Shown one piece after another: positions 1 through 5,582 of a stretch of 7,240 bases of DNA. A program made the position numbers and the translations under genes. The DNA comes from Gammaproteobacteria bacterium (GTDB lineage Bacteria; Pseudomonadota; Gammaproteobacteria; Chromatiales; Chromatiaceae): positions 1-7,240 of the forward strand of contig DAOUQU010000078.1 in the NCBI GenBank assembly GCA_030625445.1, written 5' to 3'. Each line of letters starts with the position of its first letter. The stretch's first letter is position 1. The notes beneath the pieces are model-generated. The model had not been told where the DNA came from. It did not search any database and worked only from the letters and a program-made list of their open reading frames with translations.

Positions 1-1650
1 ATGCATGATTTCACGCAAGTGATCAGAGCGATGCAGACGTGCATCAATCGCCTGCTGAACATTACTGTGGCTTATCTGCTGATTCCCCCCCCGTCTTGCC
101 CAGTAATCCGACTCCATCAGCAGATCCTTGATACAGCCCAGGTGCAGTGAGAGCTTTTCTGCATCATCGGCCTCTCGGGAAGCATATTCAATGATGCGCG
201 CAGCAGCGTCCCGCGTCACCGTGAGAAGATTGTTGTGCTTTACCATGTCGGCAATCAGTGCTGCAAACTGCTGCGTGGATGCATCATCACGTTCAAGATC
301 ACCGGCAAAATCAACCATCACCTTGAACAACTCGTCAAATTCAGGATCATGGGATTTGAGCAATCCATAGATAGAGTGGCTCCCAACCAGGATCACCTTG
401 ATATCGAGCGGGATGGTCTCCGCTTCAAGGGAGATGGTATTCACCAGGCTCAGTGCGTGTTCCAGAGTCTCGATGCGAATCTCTTTTGCATAGAGCGCAC
501 GCTTCAGTAGTTCCCAGGCAAAATCCTGGTTGAGCATCTTGTCCGCATCCAGAATCAGGTAGCCGCCATTGGCCCTGTGCAGCGCACCCGGCTTGATCAA
601 CGAAAAGTTTGTGATCAGGGTTCCATACTCTGCAATATGTTCAATTTTTCCCGCCAGGTTGTTATAGGTCGGGTTGTCCTCGTATATGACAGGAGCCCCC
701 TGCAGCTGACTGTTGTCCACCAGCACATTGACTTCGAATCGCTGCAGTTCAGCTGAAGCGGGCTGTTGACGGATCTCGGCCCCTGTTTGGACAGATTCGT
801 CCGGCAGAAAATCCTCAATATTTGCAACGACGTCGTCATGTACAGAGTCCAGGTAAGCTGTGACTTCTGGCAAGGCCGCATATTTTTTCAGCAGCTCGGG
901 GAAAAACTGATCGACGGTGCTATTCGCCAGCAACTTGTTGAGCTCCCTGAGCTGTTCCATAGCCTCTTTCGCCCATGCTGGAATTTTCAACAGGACGGCT
1001 TTCAACTCCTGTTTCAGCTCATCGATCAATGCCTCGATACGATCCTGTTCGACCTGGCGCAGCTGCCTGAACTCATCTGCTTCCATGGGTTGGTCACTGT
1101 TTGTCGGAGAGAGCGTATACCCGGATTCTGTGCGCGTCAGCAGCACACCCTGACCCAATGCACGATCTGCAAGTTCACCAAGTATGTTCTCCTTTTTCTC
1201 TTCGCCCTGATCCTCGATGTGTTGCACACGGCGTCGATACTCGTCACTCTCAAAGGCTGCCGGAACAGCAATGGAGAGATCACTGATCAGCCGGCTCATG
1301 TCCTGGCGCAGCTGCTGTCCCATTCCAGCCGGCAATTTGAGTGCATTGGGTTCATAGAAACCCTCGGGATTATTGACATAACACCAGTCGGGCGGTGTCT
1401 CCTGGTCTGCCGCGAGTTGCTTGAGCAGACGGTTGACGAGGGCGTGCTTGCCAAGCCCGTTGGAACCGGCAACATAGAGGTTATAGTTATCACGATGCAT
1501 GCCGATGCCGAACTCGATTGCCTCGAGTGCACGCTGCTGTCCGGGAACGACGGCCCGGGTGGCTGCAGCATCGGAAGTCAGCGCATAGGGAATCGCATCA
1601 GGATGACAGCTTGTGTAAAGGTCATCAGGTTTAAGCGGTATAGCAGTCAT
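1..1650 (-). CDS. LonB-like AAA+ ATP-dependent protease (3' end outside window)
   Basis: The reading frame is open for 550 codons from ATG at 1650 to the window edge, so the C-terminal part is missing. The protein matches the LonB/YcbZ-type family (AAA_32 plus Lon_C), usually about 600-800 residues. Visible parts are an N-terminal segment and a Walker A-like loop at residues 62-70 (GSNGLGKHA). A charged helical, probably coiled-coil insertion covers about 135-260. A Walker B-type strand lies at 362-372 (GGYLILDADKM), and an AAA lid ends in the family-typical DYWA segment near 515. The Ser-Lys protease domain should follow but lies beyond position 1, so proteolytic activity is inferred. Known family members are cytosolic, ATP-driven proteases. 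Lysine 68 is present, but the usual Ser/Thr after it is His. An 8-C run at 85-92 is read in frame (Arg-Gly-Gly) with family-like sequence on both sides. The start overlaps the stop of the upstream regulator by 4 bases, which suggests translational coupling. Confidence 0.9.
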   Translation of the reverse strand, partial: MTAIPLKPDDLYTSCHPDAIPYALTSDAAATRAVVPGQQRALEAIEFGIGMHRDNYNLYVAGSNGLGKHALVNRLLKQLAADQETPPDWCYVNNPEGFYEPNALKLPAGMGQQLRQDMSRLISDLSIAVPAAFESDEYRRRVQHIEDQGEEKKENILGELADRALGQGVLLTRTESGYTLSPTNSDQPMEADEFRQLRQVEQDRIEALIDELKQELKAVLLKIPAWAKEAMEQLRELNKLLANSTVDQFFPELLKKYAALPEVTAYLDSVHDDVVANIEDFLPDESVQTGAEIRQQPASAELQRFEVNVLVDNSQLQGAPVIYEDNPTYNNLAGKIEHIAEYGTLITNFSLIKPGALHRANGGYLILDADKMLNQDFAWELLKRALYAKEIRIETLEHALSLVNTISLEAETIPLDIKVILVGSHSIYGLLKSHDPEFDELFKVMVDFAGDLERDDASTQQFAALIADMVKHNNLLTVTRDAAARIIEYASREADDAEKLSLHLGCIKDLLMESDYWARRGGNQQISHSNVQQAIDARLHRSDHLREIMH

Positions 1651-2051
1651 GCTGAAGCACTTTCAAGGTCATTTAGAAGTGGTCTGCTGTAATGCAGGCC
1701 AAATTCAACTTTAAAGTCTGTCGCCTTTACCCTTGGAACCAACTTTCCTTCTTCCCTGGGAAGTTCGACAATCCCATACCTCTCCAGCGTTTTCAGTGTT
1801 CTGGAAAGATTCGATTTTTTCCTGTGGCTAAGTTTTTCAAGTTCAGAGAGGGAGCCTGGTTTATGTTCAATGATCATTTTTAATAAATCCTGATTTTCTC
1901 TGCTCAGAACCTGAGACATCGACTTTAATGACTCGAACCATATTTTAGGTTCATCCTTACGGGGCTTATATTTTCCTTTCGCGATGGCGATGGTCCTTTT
2001 GGCGTAGTCGTCTCTGGAAATAATCCCTATTTTCATAACTTTGGTAACCAT
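1647..2051 (-). CDS. Winged-helix DNA-binding regulator, COG4190/HVO_A0114-like
   Basis: This gene encodes 134 residues from ATG at 2051. That start was chosen over an upstream in-frame TTG because a clear GAGGAG ribosome binding site sits 6 bases before it. Residues about 50-112 form a winged helix-turn-helix: LSELEKLSHRKKSNLSRTL is the likely recognition region, followed by the wing strands LERYGIVELPREEGKLVPRV. The basic N-terminal stretch (KGKYKPRKDEPKIWFES) and overall shape resemble the COG4190 predicted regulators, some of which act as antitoxin-like partners of DUF6516 proteins. No DUF6516 gene is next to it here: upstream is a REP palindrome and rayT. Downstream, its TGA overlaps the ATG of the Lon-like protease gene (ATGA), so the two probably form one transcript. 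Autoregulation is a reasonable inference from family habits but is not shown. The family call rests on remembered sequence features, not on a search. Confidence 0.75.
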   Translation of the reverse strand: MVTKVMKIGIISRDDYAKRTIAIAKGKYKPRKDEPKIWFESLKSMSQVLSRENQDLLKMIIEHKPGSLSELEKLSHRKKSNLSRTLKTLERYGIVELPREEGKLVPRVKATDFKVEFGLHYSRPLLNDLESASA

Positions 2052-2057
2052 GATCTT

Positions 2058-2063
2058 CTCCTC
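2058..2063 (-). promoter_or_regulatory. Ribosome binding site that fixes the regulator start
   Basis: GAGGAG on the minus strand lies 6 bases upstream of ATG at 2051. It overlaps codons that would be read if the upstream TTG (2069) were used, and so favours the ATG. Confidence 0.7.
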
Positions 2064-2097
2064 TAACAATCATTGAGAATACGATTTACATCTTTTC

Positions 2098-2130
2098 CTC
2101 GTTCCCACGCTCCCGCGTGGGAATGCATAC
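2098..2130 (+). repeat. REP-like palindrome, copy A
   Basis: This 33-base unit runs from CTCGTTCCCACGC to GCATAC. It has a 9 bp perfect stem (TTCCCACGC at 2102-2110, GCGTGGGAA at 2115-2123) and a 4-base loop TCCC. It lies just past the rayT stop and upstream of the regulator/protease unit. It ends in the GGGAATGC form, as copy E does. Confidence 0.9.
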
Positions 2131-2135
2131 CCACC

Positions 2136-2666
2136 TCACCATAACGTACAAACATCCAGCAATCCCGTCTGCCCTGCGTAGTTTCTGGCACTGGAGTATC
2201 GCCAGTGTACAGCATCATCCACATAACCTCGTTTAACCGGATTCTGATGTATATATTCTACCTTCTGCTGCATCATCAATTGATTCTGTATCCACTCTGG
2301 ATGACAGCCCTCTTGCCAAAATTGATAACTCCTATCGTGCTTGTGGGCTTTTTTATAGAAAGCCAACTGCTCCAGGATCGGCTTGACGTTATTTTCATCC
2401 AGATAACGGATCAATTGTTTGGCGGTAAAGGACTTGAAACGCGCTATGTCTCTATCCAATTGATTGCTTTGTACAACCATGTGCAGGTGATTTTCCAGGA
2501 TAACAAAGGCATAAACTCTTAATCCATCAGCCATCAGGTAATCTAAGGAATTCAACAATATATTAATCGTAGAAGGACGTGTGAAGACCGGAATCCAATG
2601 CAACACGGTACAACTGATGAAATGAGGTAATCTTGGGTTGGTGATTTTATAGCGGCTCCTGCCCAT
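2136..2666 (-). CDS. rayT: REP-associated tyrosine transposase (RayT, Y1/HUH family)
   Basis: This gene encodes 176 residues, a normal length for RayT proteins. The metal-binding HUH motif is His60-Leu-His62 in the segment ILENHLHMVV. The likely catalytic tyrosine is Tyr138 in VEYIHQNPVKRGYV, followed by the family's W-x-YSSA motif near residues 155-160. By family knowledge the enzyme cuts and rejoins single-stranded DNA at REP palindromes in a metal-dependent reaction, forming a covalent 5'-phosphotyrosine link. The ATG start is supported by AGGAG at 2673-2677, 6 bases upstream. That site directly abuts REP copy B, so the repeat supplies the leader region. Palindromes of one family flank the gene in inverted orientation. 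The frame is intact with no missing key residues, so the protein is probably functional or only recently inactive. Confidence 0.93.
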   Translation of the reverse strand: MGRSRYKITNPRLPHFISCTVLHWIPVFTRPSTINILLNSLDYLMADGLRVYAFVILENHLHMVVQSNQLDRDIARFKSFTAKQLIRYLDENNVKPILEQLAFYKKAHKHDRSYQFWQEGCHPEWIQNQLMMQQKVEYIHQNPVKRGYVDDAVHWRYSSARNYAGQTGLLDVCTLW

Positions 2667-2677
2667 TTTGTACTCCT

Positions 2678-2710
2678 GTATGCGTTACCACGCGGGAGCG
2701 TGGGAACGAG
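2678..2710 (-). repeat. REP-like palindrome, copy B
   Basis: This 33-base unit is inverted relative to copy A. The stem arms GTTACCACGC (2684-2693) and GCGTGGGAAC (2698-2707) enclose the loop GGGA. The stem has one internal C/A-type mismatch, because one arm carries GTTACC where copy A has the equivalent of TTCCC. It differs from copy D at a single loop base and adjoins the rayT ribosome binding site. Confidence 0.9.
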
Positions 2711-2715
2711 TGGGT

Positions 2716-2760
2716 TCAGTGTATCACTGTGCAAATGATGAAATAAGATAATCTCGGATA
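2716..2760 (-). pseudogene. Relic of a second rayT (N-terminal fragment)
   Basis: Read on the minus strand from 2760, this segment gives YPRLSYFIICTVIH followed by TGA. Residues 10-24 of the intact RayT are NPRLPHFISCTVLHW. Nine of the 14 sense codons give the same residue, and 33 of 45 bases match. The TGA falls exactly where the intact gene has TGG (Trp24). The similarity stops where palindrome B begins on one side and palindrome C on the other. It is best read as a decayed fragment of another rayT copy, not as a coding gene. The short length is the main reason for caution. Confidence 0.6.
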
Positions 2761-2762
2761 CT

Positions 2763-2795
2763 CTTGCTCCCACCGTCCCCGGTGGTAACGCATAC
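2763..2795 (+). repeat. Divergent REP-like palindrome, copy C
   Basis: This 33-base unit is in the same orientation as copy A. It matches copy D (reverse complemented) at 26 of 33 positions. Several differences are paired: the stem reads CCACCG / CGGTGG instead of CCACGC / GCGTGG, so pairing is kept despite the changes. It shares the GGTAACGCATAC end with copies B and D. Confidence 0.8.
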
Positions 2796-2815
2796 ACTGG
2801 TGTATTTAAAGTCAA

Positions 2816-2848
2816 GTATGCGTTACCACGCAGGAGCGTGGGAACGAG
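2816..2848 (-). repeat. REP-like palindrome, copy D
   Basis: This 33-base unit is identical to copy B except for one loop base (AGGA instead of GGGA). It starts GTATGCGTTACCACGC and ends GCGTGGGAACGAG. It is the last palindrome before the methyltransferase promoter region. Confidence 0.9.
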
Positions 2849-2897
2849 TGGTTGCATCAGATGCGCTGGGCTGCCAGGTTTTTTTCTTGCATTCCTG

Positions 2898-2926
2898 TTG
2901 ACCATCTCTCTGCAAGCGCTTAACCT
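2898..2926 (+). promoter_or_regulatory. Possible sigma70 promoter for the methyltransferase gene
   Basis: TTGACC (2898-2903, 5 of 6 to the -35 consensus) is followed after 17 bases by TAACCT (2921-2926, 3 of 6 to the -10 consensus). An alternative -10, AATAAT, lies at 2933-2938 but with a poor -35. The position, just upstream of the gene and past the repeats, is reasonable. The -10 match is weak. Confidence 0.3.
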
Positions 2927-2969
2927 TCACGCAATAATGAAGTTCAAGGCAATTGTGAGGCGCTAAACC

Positions 2970-3620
2970 ATGAATCAGGAACAGGCCAGATTTAACATGA
3001 TCGAGCAGCAGATTCGTCCGTGGAATGTGTCGGATGATGGTGTGTTGAATATTATGAAACAGATACCTCGCGAGCATTTTGTAGCGGACAACTACAAGAG
3101 ACTCGCTTTTGCCGATATTCAGGTGCCGCTTGCCGCTGGTCAGCAGATGATGGAGCCGAAAGTCGAGGCGCGTTTGCTGCAGGCATTGCAGATCAAGCCG
3201 GGCGACAAGGTTCTTGAAGTCGGTACGGGCAGCGGCTACATGACCGCGTGTCTCGACTGGCTAAGCGACAAGGTCACCTCCATCGAGATTCATGAGCAGC
3301 TCTCTCAGCAGGCGCAGCAGCACTTGGAAACTATCGGCATCAGTGATGTCAATCTGCTGGTTGGTGATGTGTTTGACACCACGCCGGATCAAAAATTTGA
3401 TGTCATAGCAGTTACCGGCGGCCTCCCTGCCGTCAGTGACTATTTTGAAAAGATGCTGGCCGTTGGCGGGCGTCTGTTTCAGATCGTTGGCGTCGGCCCT
3501 GCTGCAACAGCTCAGCTGATCACACGCGTGCGTGAAGATGCCTTTCGGCGTGAAAACCTGTTTGAAACAGAGATTGCTCCGCTGGAGAATGCACCGGCTG
3601 CGGAAGCTTTTATTTTTTGA
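2970..3620 (+). CDS. Protein-L-isoaspartate O-methyltransferase-like SAM methyltransferase (atypical)
   Basis: This gene encodes 216 residues, the usual PIMT size. ATG at 2970 is preceded by TGAGG at 2956-2960. The SAM-binding motif I is clear (VLEVGTGSGYMTA, residues 81-93), with the acidic residue of the next strand in SIEIHEQL (Glu106) and a third strand at FDVIAVTGG (143-151). Canonical PIMT uses SAM to methylate isoaspartyl residues and start their repair in the cytosol. Two hallmarks of canonical enzymes are absent. The TISQP-type substrate loop reads LAAGQQMMEPKVEARL (54-69), and the APP of motif II reads GGLP. The fold assignment is firm but isoaspartyl repair is not assured. Similar divergent PIMT-like proteins are often encoded beside tolC in proteobacteria. 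Here the next gene is convergent and no tolC is visible. Confidence 0.82.
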   Translation: MNQEQARFNMIEQQIRPWNVSDDGVLNIMKQIPREHFVADNYKRLAFADIQVPLAAGQQMMEPKVEARLLQALQIKPGDKVLEVGTGSGYMTACLDWLSDKVTSIEIHEQLSQQAQQHLETIGISDVNLLVGDVFDTTPDQKFDVIAVTGGLPAVSDYFEKMLAVGGRLFQIVGVGPAATAQLITRVREDAFRRENLFETEIAPLENAPAAEAFIF

Positions 3621-3640
3621 TCGATTGACTGCAAACTTCT

Positions 3641-3669
3641 GCATTCCCACGCAGGAGCGTGGGAACGAG
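3641..3669 (-). repeat. REP-like palindrome, copy E, between convergent genes
   Basis: This 29-base unit is GCATTCCCACGC, loop AGGA, then GCGTGGGAACGAG, in the same orientation as B and D. It matches copy A (reverse complemented) at 28 of 29 positions. It sits in the 58-base gap between the methyltransferase stop and the acyltransferase stop, about 1 kb from rayT. Its hairpin could act as a transcript-end or RNA-stabilising element on either strand. No U-run follows, so it is not a typical intrinsic terminator. Confidence 0.88.
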
Positions 3670-3678
3670 TGGTACATC

Positions 3679-4314
3679 CTACGATAGCTCCCGCTCCACC
3701 CTCTCCACATTCTGCTGCATCAACTGCTGAACTTCTGCGGCAACGGCAGTTTCATTCTGTTTGAGCTTGTTTCTGTCTATAAAATAGGGGCCGCTGTAGG
3801 AGACCACCACTTTGCTGAACGGCTTGGGAAGCCGGTGCTTGTCCCAGGAGGGAAAGACCCACTCCCGGTTGGCCGCGATATGTGCCGCAACAATCGGGCT
3901 TCCTGACATCAGGCTGATATAGAGCACCCCTTTCTGCAGTTGACGCACAGGACCGCGTGGACCATCTGGTGTAATTGCCGCAGAGTGGCCCTGTTTCAGC
4001 AATTTCACCATCGCCTTGACCGCTTTCGCTCCGCCTTTTGATGCTGAACCACGCACCGGAATATTGCCAAAAAGGCTGATGCCCCTGGCAATGAGTTCTC
4101 CATCCTTGCTGTCACTCGCCATCATTGCAACATTTTCATTGCGGATGAACCACGCCGTCATGGCGGTATTTTCATGCCAGGCGGCATAAATCCAGGTTTG
4201 TCCCTGCTCTTTTAGCTGTTCTTCAATCTCCTTGCCCAAGTATTTCACCCGGCAAGTGAGCATGATCGTACTCACCACTGTTTTATACAGCCAGGAGAAT
4301 AGAAGCAGCTTCAC
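3679..4314 (-). CDS. DUF374 lysophospholipid/lipid A-type acyltransferase (LpxJ-like family)
   Basis: This gene encodes 211 residues from GTG at 4314; the start overlaps the waaA stop by 4 bases (GTGA). The family signature is clear. It includes a hydrophobic N-terminal segment (about 1-20), AAWHEN with His47 as the probable catalytic base, and SDSKDGELIA (67-76). It also includes VRGSASKGG (87-95) and TPDGPRGP (115-122). DUF374 members belong to the glycerolipid acyltransferase superfamily. The characterised epsilonproteobacterial LpxJ is a late lipid A acyltransferase. Being coupled to waaA, which makes the Kdo-lipid A acceptor, fits a role in lipid A acylation at the inner membrane. That function is an inference: the substrate cannot be read from the sequence, and a phospholipid acceptor remains possible. 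Confidence 0.86.
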   Translation of the reverse strand: MKLLLFSWLYKTVVSTIMLTCRVKYLGKEIEEQLKEQGQTWIYAAWHENTAMTAWFIRNENVAMMASDSKDGELIARGISLFGNIPVRGSASKGGAKAVKAMVKLLKQGHSAAITPDGPRGPVRQLQKGVLYISLMSGSPIVAAHIAANREWVFPSWDKHRLPKPFSKVVVSYSGPYFIDRNKLKQNETAVAAEVQQLMQQNVERVERELS

Positions 4315-5582
4315 GCTTTGCCCCGCATCAAATTACTGACAACTCCGGAAACACAATCCAGTGCTCCCTGATTGGCCTGCACCACGTCGATTCCCGACTG
4401 CCCCATCGCATGGCGCATATCGGCATCATCAAAGATTTGCTCAAGCATATGCAGCAGGGCCGTCTCATCTTCAACCTGTTGCAATGCTCCAGCTTCCTGC
4501 AAGAGTGCCGTAATCGACAAAAAATTCGTCATGTGCGGGCCCACGATCACCGGCAAGCCCAGTGAAGCAGGCTCGAGAACGTTATGGCCACCGGTCGATG
4601 CCAGGCTGCCGCCGACAAAGGCGATGTCAGACGCAGCGTAAAAAACTGTCAGCTCGCCCATGCTATCTCCAAGATAGACGGATATTCCGGGTTTACTCAC
4701 CGGGATCTCCGAGCGTCTGGACCAGGAGAGACCTGACTTTTCAATCATGGATGCCACACTTTCGAAACGTTCGGGATGACGGGGAGTCAAAATAAGCAGT
4801 GCATTCGGATAGCGTTTCATGAGCTGCTGATGAGTGCGTATTGCGATTTCATCTTCACCGGCATGGGTGCTGGCGGCAATCCACACCGGACGCTCTGCGC
4901 CGCAGGCCGCTTTTAACAATGCGCCCTGTTCACGGACGCTGGCCGGAATGCGCACATCAAACTTGATGCTGCCGCACATGTGAACATCCTGTTTCTCTGC
5001 TCCTAGATCAATAAATCGCTGCGCATCAGCCGGGTTCTGTACCGCAATAGCACTAAAGCCCTGCAGCGCTTCACGCGTCATCCCTGCAACACGCTGATAG
5101 CCCTTCGCTGAATCGGCTGACAGACGCGCATTAGCCAGCACCACGGGGAGTGCGCTACGTTTACAAATATGCAGCAGGTTGGGCCATATCTCGGTCTCCA
5201 TGATGATCAGGATCTGTGGACGCAGCCGATCCAGCACACGATTGACAGCACCAGGCATGTCAAACGGAAAATAGAGATGCGTCACCTCCTGCTGATACAT
5301 CTCCCTGACCCTGTCAGCACCCGTTGGCGTGGTAGTGGAGATAACTATTGCAGTATCCGGAAACTGCTCCTTTAACCAGCGAACCAGCGGTTGGGTTGCC
5401 TGGGATTCACCAACTGAGACTGCATGTATCCAGATGCATTGTCGTGGTGTCTGCTGCGAAATAAAACCAAAACGTTCGCCGATACGCTCTCTGTAACCGG
5501 GATTTTTTCGCCCGCGCAGCCACAATCGCATCACCAGCAGCGGCGATAACAGATAGATTAACAGTGTATAGAGTTGTCTCAC
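4311..5582 (-). CDS. waaA: 3-deoxy-D-manno-octulosonic acid (Kdo) transferase
   Basis: This gene encodes 423 residues, the normal WaaA/KdtA length, from GTG at 5582 with GGGAG at 5589-5593, 6 bases upstream. The enzyme adds Kdo from CMP-Kdo to the lipid A precursor on the cytoplasmic face of the inner membrane. An N-terminal membrane-anchoring helix covers about 4-22. It is followed by HAVSVGES (53-60), with Glu59 as the catalytic base expected from the family, and TTTPTGADRV (83-92). METEIWPN (128-135) follows, then the C-terminal GT-B half with AASTHAGEDE (236-245), TPRHPERF (266-273) and the CMP-binding GGHNVLEPAS (331-340). All key motifs are present. Whether it adds one or two Kdo units cannot be told from the sequence. 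It is the first gene of a two-gene unit with the DUF374 acyltransferase and is divergent from tamA. Confidence 0.97.
   Translation of the reverse strand: MRQLYTLLIYLLSPLLVMRLWLRGRKNPGYRERIGERFGFISQQTPRQCIWIHAVSVGESQATQPLVRWLKEQFPDTAIVISTTTPTGADRVREMYQQEVTHLYFPFDMPGAVNRVLDRLRPQILIIMETEIWPNLLHICKRSALPVVLANARLSADSAKGYQRVAGMTREALQGFSAIAVQNPADAQRFIDLGAEKQDVHMCGSIKFDVRIPASVREQGALLKAACGAERPVWIAASTHAGEDEIAIRTHQQLMKRYPNALLILTPRHPERFESVASMIEKSGLSWSRRSEIPVSKPGISVYLGDSMGELTVFYAASDIAFVGGSLASTGGHNVLEPASLGLPVIVGPHMTNFLSITALLQEAGALQQVEDETALLHMLEQIFDDADMRHAMGQSGIDVVQANQGALDCVSGVVSNLMRGKA

Larger units (their letters stand above)
2098..2710. mobile_element. REPtron: rayT flanked by inverted REP-like palindromes
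   Basis: An intact rayT gene (2136-2666) is bracketed by two 33-base palindromic repeats in opposite orientation: 2098-2130 on its 3' side and 2678-2710 on its 5' side. The two agree at 31 of 33 positions after reverse complementing. This is the classic arrangement of a REP-associated tyrosine transposase with its cognate repeats. Such elements are usually single-copy, domesticated relatives of IS200/IS605 rather than freely moving insertion sequences. No target duplication is evident. Confidence 0.8.
2763..2848. repeat. BIME-like inverted pair of REP palindromes (copies C and D)
   Basis: Copies C and D are in opposite orientation with a 20-base spacer (2796-2815), the head-to-head layout of bacterial interspersed mosaic elements. 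Together with copy B they make three alternating palindromes between rayT and the methyltransferase gene. Confidence 0.7.

Noticed and set aside
766..1692. Plus-strand open frame of 308 codons opposite the protease gene
   Set aside because: It is antisense to a protein with clear AAA+ motifs, is rich in Cys and Leu with no recognisable domain, and arises from the codon bias of the real gene.
2051..2069. Upstream TTG start giving a 140-residue regulator
   Set aside because: The extra six codons cover the GAGGAG ribosome binding site of the ATG at 2051, and the TTG lacks a comparable site.
2098..2848. CRISPR array
   Set aside because: The repeats are palindromic, alternate in orientation, are unevenly spaced and surround a transposase. 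CRISPR repeats are direct and evenly spaced.
2854..2885. Terminator-like arrangement: small hairpins followed by seven T
   Set aside because: The stems are only 4 bp (GCAT/ATGC and CTGG/CCAG), and no plus-strand gene lies upstream to be terminated.
2552..2905. Minus-strand open frame of 117 codons across the repeat island
   Set aside because: It contains PLVPTLLRGNAY and PLVPTLPRGNAY, which are simply translated REP palindromes, and it overlaps the real rayT start in another frame. Such peptides are a common false gene call.
3261..3710. Minus-strand open frame of 149 codons opposite the methyltransferase
   Set aside because: It runs through REP copy E and is antisense to a well-supported SAM-binding protein, with no domain of its own.
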